NCBI GenBank assembly: GCA_963770505.1
Contig: CAVYPR010000006.1
Span: forward strand, 1,116,001 to 1,180,000
Reading direction: 5' to 3'
DNA from: CAVYPR01 sp963770505
GTDB lineage: Bacteria; Actinomycetota; Acidimicrobiia; Acidimicrobiales; RAAP-2
Length of the DNA stretch: 64,000 nucleotides
Under the pieces are notes generated by a model. The model did not search any database. It was given only the letters and a program-made list of their open reading frames with translations, and had not been told where the DNA came from. The position numbers and the translations under genes are program-made. Each line of letters opens with the position of its first letter. The stretch's first letter is position 1. Positions 35,143-42,540 of this stretch are shown here, piece by piece.

Positions 35143-36393
35143 ATGGACCACGTCACTGGGCTGCGCTGTCGAGAGTGCGGGCGCGAGTTCCCGGCCGAGG
35201 CCCTGCACGTCTGCGACTTCTGCTTCGGGCCGCTGGAGGTCGCCTACGACTACGAGCGCATCGCCGCCCGGGTCAGCCGGGAGCGCATCGCCGCCGGTCC
35301 CCGGACCGATCTGGCGCTACCGCGACCTGCTGCCGGTCGACGACGACGCCCCGGTCGACCTGGGCGCCGGCTTCACCCCGCTGGTGCGGGCCGACCGGCT
35401 GGCGGCCGAGCTCGGACTGGGCGAGCTGTGGATCAAGGACGACACGGCCAACCCCACCGGCTCGTTCAAGGACCGGGTGGTCTCGGTGGCCCTCACCAAG
35501 GCCCGCCAGCCTGGGCTTCAAGGTGGCGGCCTGCGCCTCGACCGGCAACCTGGCCAACTCGGTGGCGGCCCACGCCGCCCGGGCGGGCATGGCCTCGGTG
35601 GTGCTGATCCCCCACGACCTCGAGGAGGCCAAGGTCACCATGACCGCCGTCTACGGCGGGCACGGTGGTGGCGGTGGAGGGCACCTACGACGACGTGAAC
35701 CGGCTGTGCGCCGAGCTGACCAGCGAGCACCCCAGCTGGGCCTTCGTCAACGTCAACGTGCGCACCTACTACGCCGAGGGCTCCAAGACCCTGGCCTTCG
35801 AGGTGGCCGAGCAGCTGGGCTGGCGAGGCCCCCGACCACGTCGTGGTGCCCATCGCCTCGGGCAGCCAGCTGGTCAAGGTGGCCAAGGGCTTCGACGAGC
35901 TGGGCCGGGTCGGCCTGCTCGAGGGGACGCCGGCGGTGCGGGTGTCGGGGGCCCAGGCGGCCGGCTGCTCGCCGGTGGCCACCGCCTTCGCCGAGGGGAC
36001 CGACGCCATCCGGCCGGTGAAGGCCTCGACCATCGCCAAGTCGCTGTCCATCGGCAACCCGGCCGACGGGTGGTACGCGCTGCGGGCCGTCCGCGAGTCG
36101 GGCGGGGCCTGCGCGGCGGTGACCGACGACGAGATCATCGAGGGGATCCGGCTGCTGGCCCGCACCGAGGGGATCTTCGCCGAGACGGCGGGCGGGCGTG
36201 ACCATCGCCACCCTGGCCAAGCTGGCCGCCGAGGGGGTGGTCCGAGGCGACGAGCGGGTGGTGGCCCTGGTCACCGGCCACGGGCTGAAGACCGTCGAGG
36301 CCCTCGCGGGGACGGTCGGGCCCGACCGTCACCATCGCCCCCACCCTGGAGGCCTTCGACGGCGCCGTGGACCTCGACCGGCGGCGGGCGTGA
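35143..36393 (+). CDS. thrC: Threonine synthase-like PLP enzyme (six frameshifts)
   Basis: A fold-type II PLP enzyme of the threonine synthase family. After the ATG comes a zinc ribbon (LRCRECGREF ... VCDFC), then AGFTPLVRADRLAAELGLGE, the PLP lysine in NPTGSFKDR, ACASTGNLANSVAAHAARAG, TYYAEGSKTLAFEVAEQLGW, VPIASGSQLVKVAKGF and VTIATLAKLAAEGVV. Six one-base insertions (near 35305, 35512, 35662, 35826, 36195 and 36323) each move the frame once; removed, they give an unbroken protein of about 414 residues ending at TGA 36391-36393. No stop codons or gaps are lost, so errors are more likely than decay. It is not next to hom or thrB, and it is under a SAM riboswitch with a sulfur carrier behind it, so it may use O-phosphohomoserine for homocysteine instead of threonine. 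Confidence 0.8.
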
Positions 36394-36451
36394 CCGGCGC
36401 CACGGCCGCCCCGCCCGGCGTGACCGGACCGACCACTGAGGAGGAAGCCCG

Positions 36452-36726
36452 ATGACCGTGTCCGTGCGGATCCCCACCCAGCTGCGCACCCTGACCGGCG
36501 GGGCCGGGGAGGTCCAGGTCGAGGGGTCGACCGTGGGGCAGGCCCTGAAGGCGCTCGACACGGCCCACCCGGCTTCGCCGAGCGGCTGTTCGACGAGGAC
36601 GGGGCCCTGCGGCGGTTCGTCAACGTCTTTCTGGCCGACGAGGACGTCCGGTTCCTCGAGGGCCTGGCCACCCCGGTGGCCGACGGGCAGACGCTGTCGA
36701 TCGTGCCGGCGGTGGCCGGGGGCTGA
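36452..36726 (+). CDS. MoaD/ThiS/CysO-like sulfur carrier protein (one frameshift)
   Basis: A beta-grasp ubiquitin-like protein of about 91 residues: VSVRIPTQLRTLTGGAGEVQ at the start, TVGQALKALDTAHP, then, after a lost G near 36573, FAERLFDEDGALRRFVNVFL, DEDVRFLEGL and the terminal VPAVAGG. The C-terminal Gly-Gly is the site that becomes a thiocarboxylate. ATG 36452 has a GGAGG site. Its position behind the thrC-like gene in the SAM-riboswitch unit, rather than in a molybdopterin or thiamine cluster, argues for a CysO-like role in amino acid sulfur transfer. Confidence 0.82.
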
Positions 36727-36779
36727 CTCCCGGGGCCGAGCCGGCGCGGTTGCGCGCGTCGGGCCGGCGTGGTTTGCTG

Positions 36780-36806
36780 TTAGCACTCGATGAACGAGAG
36801 TGCTAA
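36780..36806. promoter_or_regulatory. CIRCE operator for HrcA
   Basis: TTAGCACTC, nine bases, GAGTGCTAA: a perfect CIRCE inverted repeat, the binding site of the heat-shock repressor HrcA. It lies 72 bases ahead of groEL. A weak promoter (TTGCGC 36750-36755, TTTGCT 36773-36778) would start transcription within it. Confidence 0.97.
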
Positions 36807-36878
36807 CGGACCCGCTAAGGTGTCCGCTAGGCAGCGGGCCGGCCGTGGGGGTCGGCATACCAACGGAGGACAGTGCAC

Positions 36879-38498
36879 ATGCCCAAGCAGATCGCCTTCG
36901 ACGAGGAGGCCCGGCGGTCCCTCGAGACCGGCATGAACAAGCTGGCCGACGCCGTCCGGGTCACCCTCGGCCCCAAGGGCCGCAACGTCGTGCTCGACAA
37001 GAAGTGGGGCGCCCCCACCATCACCAACGACGGCGTGTCGATCGCCAAGGACATCGATCTCGAGGACCCCTTCGAGAGGATCGGCGCCGAGCTGGTGAAG
37101 GAGGTGGCCAAGAAGACCGACGACGTGGCCGGCGACGGCACCACCACGGCCACCGTGCTGGCCTGGGCCATGGTCCACGAGGGGCTGCGCAACGTGGCCG
37201 CCGGCGCCAACCCGATGTCGCTCAAGAAGGGCATCGAGGCCGGCGTCGAAGAGGCCGTGACCTCCATCCACGGCATCGCCCGCGAGACCGACTCCAAGGA
37301 GCAGATCGCCCAGGTGGCGTCGATCTCGGCCGCCGACAACGAGATCGGCGGGATGATCGCCGAGGCCATCGACAAGGTGGGCAAGGACGGTGTGATCACC
37401 GTCGAGGAGTCCCAGACCTTCGGGATGGACATGGACCTCGTCGAGGGGATGCGCTTCGACAAGGGCTACATCTCGCCCTACTTCGTGACCGACCCCGAGC
37501 GCATGGAGGCCGTCCTCGAGGACGCCTACGTGCTGCTGGTCGGCTCCAAGATCACCGCCGTGCGGGACCTGCTCCCCATCCTCGAGAAGGTCATGCAGTC
37601 GGCGAAGCCGCTGGTGATCGTGGCCGAGGACGTCGAGGGCGAGGCCCTGGCCACCCTGGTGGTCAACAAGATCCGCGGCACCTTCAAGAGCGTGTCGGTC
37701 AAGGCCCCCGGCTTCGGCGAGCGGCGCAAGGCGATGCTGCAGGACATGGCCATCCTGACCGGCGGCCAGGTCGTCACCGAAGAGGTCGGCCTGAAGCTCG
37801 AGAACGTCGGCCTCGACCTGCTCGGCCGGGCCCGCAAGGTGGTCGTCACCAAGGACGAGACCACCATCGTCGAGGGCGCCGGCGAGGAGTCCGACATCAA
37901 GGGCCGCATCAACCAGATCAAGGCCGAGATCGAGAACACCGACTCCGACTACGACCGGGAGAAGCTGCAGGAGCGGCTGGCCAAGCTGTCCGGTGGCGTG
38001 GCCGTCATCAAGGTCGGCGCGGCCACCGAGGTCGAGCTCAAGGAGAAGAAGCACCGCATCGAGGACGCCGTCTCCACCACCAAGGCGGCCATCGAGGAGG
38101 GCGTGGTCCCCGGCGGCGGCGTCGCCTTGCTGCGGGCCCAGGCGGCCATCCTCGGCCGGGCCGAGAAGCTCGAGGGCGACGAGGCCACCGGGGCGCGCAT
38201 CGTGGCCCGGGCGGTCGAGGAGCCGCTGAAGCAGATCGCCGTCAACGCCGGCCTCGAGGGCGGCGTGATCGTGGAGAAGGTCCGGGGCCTCAAGGGGGCC
38301 CACGGGCTCAACGCGGCCACCGGCGACTACGGCGACCTGTTCAAGGACGGGGTCATCGACGCCGCCAAGGTGACCCGCTCGGCCCTGCAGAACGCCGCCT
38401 CCATCGCCGCCCTGTTCCTCACCACCGAGGCGGTCATCGTGGACAAGCCCGAGGAGCACGCGCCGGCCATGCCGGGCGGGGGCATGGAGGACTTCTGA
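36879..38498 (+). CDS. groL: 60 kDa chaperonin GroEL
   Basis: A 539-residue ATP-driven folding chamber subunit. Visible: FDEEARRSLETGMNKLADAV, RVTLGPKGRNVVLDKKWGAP, DVAGDGTTTATVLA (nucleotide site), GGVAVIKVGAATEVELKEKK, EEGVVPGGGVALLRAQ, and a C-terminal GGGMEDF. ATG 36879 is chosen because GGAGGA lies eight bases before it; GTG 36873 is too close. CIRCE upstream predicts HrcA control. No groES is next to it, so this is a stand-alone groEL, as with one of the two copies in many actinobacteria. Confidence 0.96.
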   Translation: MPKQIAFDEEARRSLETGMNKLADAVRVTLGPKGRNVVLDKKWGAPTITNDGVSIAKDIDLEDPFERIGAELVKEVAKKTDDVAGDGTTTATVLAWAMVHEGLRNVAAGANPMSLKKGIEAGVEEAVTSIHGIARETDSKEQIAQVASISAADNEIGGMIAEAIDKVGKDGVITVEESQTFGMDMDLVEGMRFDKGYISPYFVTDPERMEAVLEDAYVLLVGSKITAVRDLLPILEKVMQSAKPLVIVAEDVEGEALATLVVNKIRGTFKSVSVKAPGFGERRKAMLQDMAILTGGQVVTEEVGLKLENVGLDLLGRARKVVVTKDETTIVEGAGEESDIKGRINQIKAEIENTDSDYDREKLQERLAKLSGGVAVIKVGAATEVELKEKKHRIEDAVSTTKAAIEEGVVPGGGVALLRAQAAILGRAEKLEGDEATGARIVARAVEEPLKQIAVNAGLEGGVIVEKVRGLKGAHGLNAATGDYGDLFKDGVIDAAKVTRSALQNAASIAALFLTTEAVIVDKPEEHAPAMPGGGMEDF

Positions 38499-38513
38499 GC
38501 CGTCGCTGACGGG

Positions 38514-38538
38514 CCCCACCCGGCCCGTTCGGGTGGGG
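38514..38538 (+). terminator. First hairpin after groEL
   Basis: CCCCACCCG pairs fully with CGGGTGGGG around a seven-base loop, 16 bases after the groEL stop. No T run follows. Confidence 0.6.
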
Positions 38539-38571
38539 GGGGCCGCCGAGCGGTCCCCGATGTTCGAGGTT

Positions 38572-38603
38572 GACCGAGGGGCGCCTGGTGGCGCCCCTCG
38601 GTC
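38572..38603 (+). terminator. Second hairpin, strong groEL terminator
   Basis: A perfect 14-base stem (GACCGAGGGGCGCC and its complement) with a TGGT loop. It is the strongest hairpin in the window and insulates groEL from hemQ. Confidence 0.75.
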
Positions 38604-38655
38604 GCGCACAGCCGGGTCTTTCCCCCGGGGTCCGGGGGGTCCCTAAGCTGTCGGC

Positions 38656-39357
38656 GTGGCGCACCCAGGCGATGACCCCGTGCTCGAGCCGTCGGAGGGC
38701 TGGGGTGTCCTCCATCTGTTCTGCCGGCCGGGCCTGACCGTGGACCGGGCAGAGGTGCTCGCCGCGGAGGAGGCCGCCCGCAAGCACGGCAACCAGGTGG
38801 TGGCGGCGGCCATGCTCGGCCACAAGGCGGACGTCGGCCTCATGGTGCTCGGACCGGACCTGTGGAGCCTGCGGGCCTTCCAGACCGGGATCCAGGCGGC
38901 CGGCCTCGAGCCGGTCGACTCCTACGTCTCGCTCACCGAGCTGTCGGAGTACGCGGCGGGCATCCCCGAGGAGATGCGGCAGGCCCGCCTCTTCCCCCAG
39001 CTGCCCCCCGAGGGCCTGCGCGCCTTCTGCTTCTACCCCATGTCCAAGCGCCGGTCGGCCGACCGCAACTGGTATGCACTCGACTTCGAGGAGCGCAAGG
39101 CCCTGATGCGCGCCCACGGGGAGGTCGGCCGCACGTTCCGCGGCAGGGTCCTCCAGCTGGTGACCGGTTCGACCGGCCTCGACGACTGGGAGTGGGGGGT
39201 CACGCTCTTCGGCGCCCACCCCGACGACCTGAAGGAGTGCGTCTACCGGATGCGCTTCGACGAAGCCTCGACCCACTACGCCGAGTTCGGCCCCTTCTAC
39301 ACCGGGATGGTGGCCGAGCTGGAAGAGGTGCTGGCGGCCACCGGGCCCGCCCGGTGA
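38656..39357 (+). CDS. hemQ: Coproheme decarboxylase (chlorite dismutase family)
   Basis: HemQ carries out the last step of the coproporphyrin-dependent heme pathway used by actinobacteria. The 233-residue protein shows the family blocks AYVSLTELSEY-like SYVSLTELSEYAAG, CFYPMSKRRSADRNWYAL, RAHGEVGRTFRGRVLQLVTG, LDDWEWGVTLFGAHPDDLKE and MRFDEASTHYAEFGPFYTG. It lacks the distal Arg pattern expected of true chlorite dismutases as far as can be judged. TAAGCT (38644-38649) ends six bases before GTG 38656, indicating a leaderless message. Other heme genes are not close by. Confidence 0.9.
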   Translation: MAHPGDDPVLEPSEGWGVLHLFCRPGLTVDRAEVLAAEEAARKHGNQVVAAAMLGHKADVGLMVLGPDLWSLRAFQTGIQAAGLEPVDSYVSLTELSEYAAGIPEEMRQARLFPQLPPEGLRAFCFYPMSKRRSADRNWYALDFEERKALMRAHGEVGRTFRGRVLQLVTGSTGLDDWEWGVTLFGAHPDDLKECVYRMRFDEASTHYAEFGPFYTGMVAELEEVLAATGPAR

Positions 39358-40191
39358 GCACCGTCGCCCCGGAGGCCGACCTCGAGCACCTGCGCCACGG
39401 GCTGGGCCGGCTCGGGCGGGTGGTCGTCGCCTTCAGCGGCGGGGCCGACTCGGCCTTCCTGGCCCGGGTGGCCCACGACACCCTGGGGCCCGAGCGGGTG
39501 CTCTGTGCCACCGCCGTCTCGCCGTCGCTGGCCCCCGCCGAGGAGGAGGAGTGCCGGGCGCTCGCCGCCGAGTGGGGGCTGCGCTGGGTGGCGGTGGCGA
39601 CCTCGGAGATGGAGGACCCCCGCTACCTGGCCAACGGCCCCGACCGGTGCGCCCGCTGCAAGACGGCGCTGATGGACGTCCTCGGCCCCCTGGCCGGGCG
39701 CGAGCAGGCCACCGTGGTCCTGGGGGTGAACGTCGACGACCTGGGCGACCACCGGCCGGGCCAGCGCGCCGCGGCGGAGGCCGGCGCCGCCTTCCCCCTG
39801 GTCGACGCCGGCTTCACCAAGGCGCGGCATCAGGGAGTGCTCCCGGCAGCTCGGCCTCCGCACGTGGGACAAGCCGGCGGCGGCCTGTCTCTCCTCGCGC
39901 ATCCCCTACGGCACCCCGGTCTCGCTCGGCACCCTGCGGTCGGTGGCGACGGCCGAGGCGGCCCTCCGCGGCCTGGGCTTCGCCGAGCTGCGCGTCCGGC
40001 ACCACGGCGACCTGGCCAGGGTGGAGGTGCCGGTGGACCAGCTGGCCGGGGTGGTCGAGCGGCGCGAGGTCGTGGTGGCCGCGGTCAGGTCGGCCGGCTA
40101 CGCCTTCGTCGCCCTCGACCTCGAGGGGTTCCGCTCGGGCAGCCTCAACCGGGTGCTGGGCTCCATGGTGGGTGTGGGGGAGGGGCGGTGA
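39354..40191 (+). CDS. larE: Pyridinium bisthiocarboxylate synthase LarE (one frameshift)
   Basis: LarE transfers sulfur to the nickel-pincer nucleotide cofactor precursor. The PP-loop AFSGGADSAFLARVAH, CRALAAEWGLRW, RCARCKTALMDVL and VNVDDLGDHRPGQRAA are in the first frame. An extra base near 39823-39827 moves the rest: CLSSRIPYGTPV, whose Cys matches the sacrificial Cys of family members, then RGLGFAELRVRHHGDLARVEV to TGA 40191. Length is about 279 residues, normal. It starts with GTG overlapping hemQ. The partner genes larB and larC are 12 kb away on the other strand; larA is not in the window. Confidence 0.85.
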
Positions 40192-40427
40192 TACAGGTCC
40201 GCGTGAAGATGACCTTCCCCGAGGCGCTCGTGCGCGTGCCGATCCTGGCCCGCATGGTGCGCCAATTCGACGTCGAGCCCAACATCCGACGGGCCAACGT
40301 CGAGGACCACCAGGGGTGGATCGTCTGCGAGCTCGACGGCGAGCCGGCGGCGGTGGAGGAGGCGCTGGACTGGCTCCGCGGCGAGGGCATCCAGGTCGAC
40401 CTCCTGGGCGACGTGCTCGAGGGGTGA
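40188..40427 (+). CDS. NIL domain protein
   Basis: A 79-residue single NIL domain (the ferredoxin-like domain found on methionine ABC transporters and small ferredoxins): IQVRVKMTFPEALVRVPILA, RQFDVEPNIRRANVEDHQGW, VEEALDWLRGEGIQVDLLG. In other bacteria free NIL proteins go with sulfur metabolism or LarE-like enzymes. It begins with GTG overlapping the larE stop, so a partnership with LarE in sulfur transfer is plausible. Confidence 0.85.
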   Translation: MIQVRVKMTFPEALVRVPILARMVRQFDVEPNIRRANVEDHQGWIVCELDGEPAAVEEALDWLRGEGIQVDLLGDVLEG

Positions 40428-40434
40428 GGGCGCC

Positions 40435-40984
40435 TCAGCGGCGGTCGGAGGGCAGGAACGAGTAGACGGACATGTCCCGCCGCTCGGCGCCGACCGCCTG
40501 CCAGCTGCGGAGCAGCCCCTCACAGCTGTAGCCGGCGGACTCGGCCGTCCGCGACGAGGCGGTGTTCCAGGGTTCGACGAAGAGCTCGAGGCGGGCCACG
40601 CCCACCTCGTCGATGGCCCAGGTGCTCAGGGCCCGCAGGGCCTGGCTCGCCGCCCCGCGGCGCCGGGTCGCCGGCAGCACCCAGTACCCGACCGAGGCAC
40701 GACCCAGGTCGAGGTCGCGCCGTCCACAGCCCGATCGACCCCAGCCCGTCGCCGCCGGCCGCGTCGGCGATGACGAAGGAGAAGCCGAAGCCGTCGGCCA
40801 GGCGGCGCCGTTGGCGTTCGACGTAGGCCAGGGCCGCCTCCGGGTCGCCGCCGGCGGGCACCGTCGAGATGAGGGGGATCAGGGGGTCGGACGAGGCCTC
40901 GACGACCATGGGCACGTCGCGGCGCTCGAATCTCCGCAGCAGGAACGGCCCGGCGCAGAGCTCCGGCAGGTTGTCGGGCGGCAC
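40435..40984 (-). CDS. GNAT-family N-acetyltransferase (one frameshift)
   Basis: An acetyl-CoA-dependent acetyltransferase of the RimJ/RimL-like type acting on an unknown substrate. The first frame gives FLLRRFERRDVPMVVEASSD and FSFVIADAAGGDGLGSIGLW; an extra base near 40722-40724 moves to DLDLGRASVGYWVLPATRRR, the acetyl-CoA loop, GAASQALRALSTWAI and VEPWNTASSRTAESAGY. It totals about 182 residues from GTG 40984. It lies eight bases behind the small Cys-rich gene and probably shares its transcript. Confidence 0.83.
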
Positions 40985-40992
40985 GTCCCCGT

Positions 40993-41193
40993 TTAGCGGC
41001 CGCCGGCGGGAGGGTCGGCGTCCTTGGGGACCTGCCAACCGGCCGACGAGACGGTGCGGGGCTCGTAGAAGACGCAGCCGTCGGGGCAGGCGAAGGGGAG
41101 CGGGTCGTTGGCCCCGACCTTGCAGCGCTCGAGCTTCTCCCCGCTCGAGATGGTCTGCATGACGTAGTGGCGGCAGTCCTCGTTCACGGGCAC
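40993..41193 (-). CDS. Small Cys-rich protein, unknown
   Basis: A 66-residue protein: MPVNEDCRHYVMQTISSGEK, ERCKVGAND, PFACPDGCVFYEPR. The four Cys (about residues 7, 24, 36 and 40) have a Cx2-3C-like final pair and could bind zinc or iron. GTG 41193 is taken; GTG 41187 is also possible. I do not recognise the family; it reads like a conserved small zinc-ribbon protein. Upstream of and co-oriented with a GNAT gene. Confidence 0.65.
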   Translation of the reverse strand: MPVNEDCRHYVMQTISSGEKLERCKVGANDPLPFACPDGCVFYEPRTVSSAGWQVPKDADPPAGGR

Positions 41194-41262
41194 GCCACAT
41201 TCTGGTCCACCACGCCGCGGTGTGGGTGCAGGGGTGGCCGGCGGGCGAGGTAGCGTCAGGCG

Positions 41263-41961
41263 GTGGACCAGAACGTCCCCGCCCGGACCCTGCTCAGGTG
41301 GAGCGAGAGCCTCGCCGCCATCGCCCGCACGGGCCTCGGGTTCACCGAGAGCCTCTACGAGCGGGAGCGCTTCGAGGAGATCCTGCGGGTGGCGGCCGAC
41401 ATCCGGGCCGTGGCCGACGAGGGGGTCGACGGCGTGGAGGACGCCGACGGGCTGGTCGAGGAGTGGCTGGGGCAGGTGGGCCGGGGCGTCCCCGGCTACG
41501 TGACCCCCAAAGTGGCGGTCGGGGCGGCCGTGGGCAACGACAAGGGGGAGCTCCTCTTGATCCAGCGGGCCGACTCGGGGGTGTGGCTCTACCCCACCGG
41601 CTGGTGCGACGTGGGCTACTCGGCGGCCGAGGTCGTGGTGAAGGAGGTGCTGGAGGAGACCGGCATCGAGGCCGAGCCCGAGCGGTTGATCGCCGTCCTC
41701 GACGGGCTCCGCCTCGGCTTCACCCGGGTGCCCCTCTACTCCCTCGTCTTCTACTGCCGGGCCGTCGGCGGCAAACTCGAGCCACATCCCCTCGAGTGCC
41801 GCGACGTGGGCTGGTTCACCGCCGATGCCCTCCCTTCCCCGCTGGTCGGGGTGGAGCGGTGGGGTGACCACGTCTTCGCCGCCCTGCGGGGGGAGCACCG
41901 CGACGTGCTCTACGACCGGGTGCGCCAGCCGATGTGGCGCGGCCCGGTCGACCCCGACTGA
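41263..41961 (+). CDS. NUDIX hydrolase with N-terminal NUDIX-associated domain
   Basis: A 232-residue hydrolase of nucleoside diphosphate-X compounds. Residues about 1-85 form the helical NUDIX_N domain (LLRWSESLAAIARTGLGFT, YERERFEEILRVAADI). The NUDIX core has LLLIQRADSGVWLYPTGWCD and the box GYSAAEVVVKEVLEETGI: the catalytic EExxGI-type end is kept while the first Glu of the box is Tyr and the Arg is Lys, as in relatives of YjhB. ADP-ribose is a likely substrate. TAGCGT (41251-41256) ends six bases before GTG 41263. Confidence 0.88.
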   Translation: MDQNVPARTLLRWSESLAAIARTGLGFTESLYERERFEEILRVAADIRAVADEGVDGVEDADGLVEEWLGQVGRGVPGYVTPKVAVGAAVGNDKGELLLIQRADSGVWLYPTGWCDVGYSAAEVVVKEVLEETGIEAEPERLIAVLDGLRLGFTRVPLYSLVFYCRAVGGKLEPHPLECRDVGWFTADALPSPLVGVERWGDHVFAALRGEHRDVLYDRVRQPMWRGPVDPD

Positions 41962-42398
41962 TGGGCGAGGTCACGGTCGAAGAGGCCCGGGCGGCCGACG
42001 ACGAGCTCCTTGAGGCGCTGGCGCGCCTGGTCCCCCAGCTCTCCTCCTCGGCACCCCCGCCGACCATGGTGGAGCTGGCGAGGATCGTGGACGCCGCGGC
42101 CACGACCCTCTTCGTGGCGCGGGACGAGGCCGGCGTCGTCGTGGGAACGCTCACCCTGGCCCTGTTCTCGGTGCCCACCGGGGTCCGTGCCTGGGTGGAA
42201 GACGTCGTGGTCGACACCGAGGCCCGGGGTGCCGGTGCCGGTGCGGCCCTGGTACGGGCGGCCCTGGCGGCGGCGGCCCAGGCCGGTGCCCGCACGGTCG
42301 ATCTCACGTCACGGCCAAGCCGCGAGGACGCCAACCGTCTCTACCGAAACCTCGGCTTCGAGCAGCGACACACCAACGTGTATCGCTACGAGCTCTGA
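41961..42398 (+). CDS. GNAT-family N-acetyltransferase
   Basis: A 145-residue acetyltransferase. The core strand and acetyl-CoA loop read VRAWVEDVVVDTEARGAGAG, where ARGAGAG is the Q/RxxGxG/A motif, followed by ALVRAALAAAAQAGARTVDL and a C-terminal SREDANRLYRNLGFE. The substrate is unknown. It begins with ATG overlapping the NUDIX stop (TGATG), so the pair is translationally linked, perhaps for detoxification. Confidence 0.87.
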   Translation: MGEVTVEEARAADDELLEALARLVPQLSSSAPPPTMVELARIVDAAATTLFVARDEAGVVVGTLTLALFSVPTGVRAWVEDVVVDTEARGAGAGAALVRAALAAAAQAGARTVDLTSRPSREDANRLYRNLGFEQRHTNVYRYEL

Positions 42399-42442
42399 CG
42401 GCACCCCCAGCAGCAGCAGCGGCGTGCAGTGGACCAGAAAAG

Positions 42443-42480
42443 GCGCGCTGACGATGGGGGACAGAGGATGCTCAGCGCGC
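42443..42480. terminator. Inverted repeat after the NUDIX-GNAT pair
   Basis: GCGCGCTGA (42443-42451) and TCAGCGCGC (42472-42480) form a perfect nine-base inverted repeat with a 20-base loop. It follows the GNAT stop by 45 bases and precedes the next promoter, so termination is the simplest reading. Confidence 0.5.
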
Positions 42481-42505
42481 AGAAGTGATCGGGCGGGCAC
42501 CGGGA

Positions 42506-42511
42506 TAGAGT
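42506..42511 (+). promoter_or_regulatory. Putative -10 box for the amidohydrolase gene
   Basis: TAGAGT fits TAnnnT and gives a leader of about 23 bases that contains a long G/A-rich ribosome site (GGGGGGAGG, 42531-42539). No -35 is obvious. Confidence 0.5.
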
Positions 42512-42540
42512 GACGCCGCGACCCCAGTGAGGGGGGAGGC

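Noticed and set aside
35143..36393. Programmed +1 frameshifting in thrC
   Set aside because: Six sites with no shared slippery motif or stop codon at the shift, and similar breaks in unrelated genes, make errors far more likely.
36780..38609. A 609-residue reverse-strand frame over groEL
   Set aside because: Mirror of GroEL codons; it also runs through the CIRCE element and terminators.
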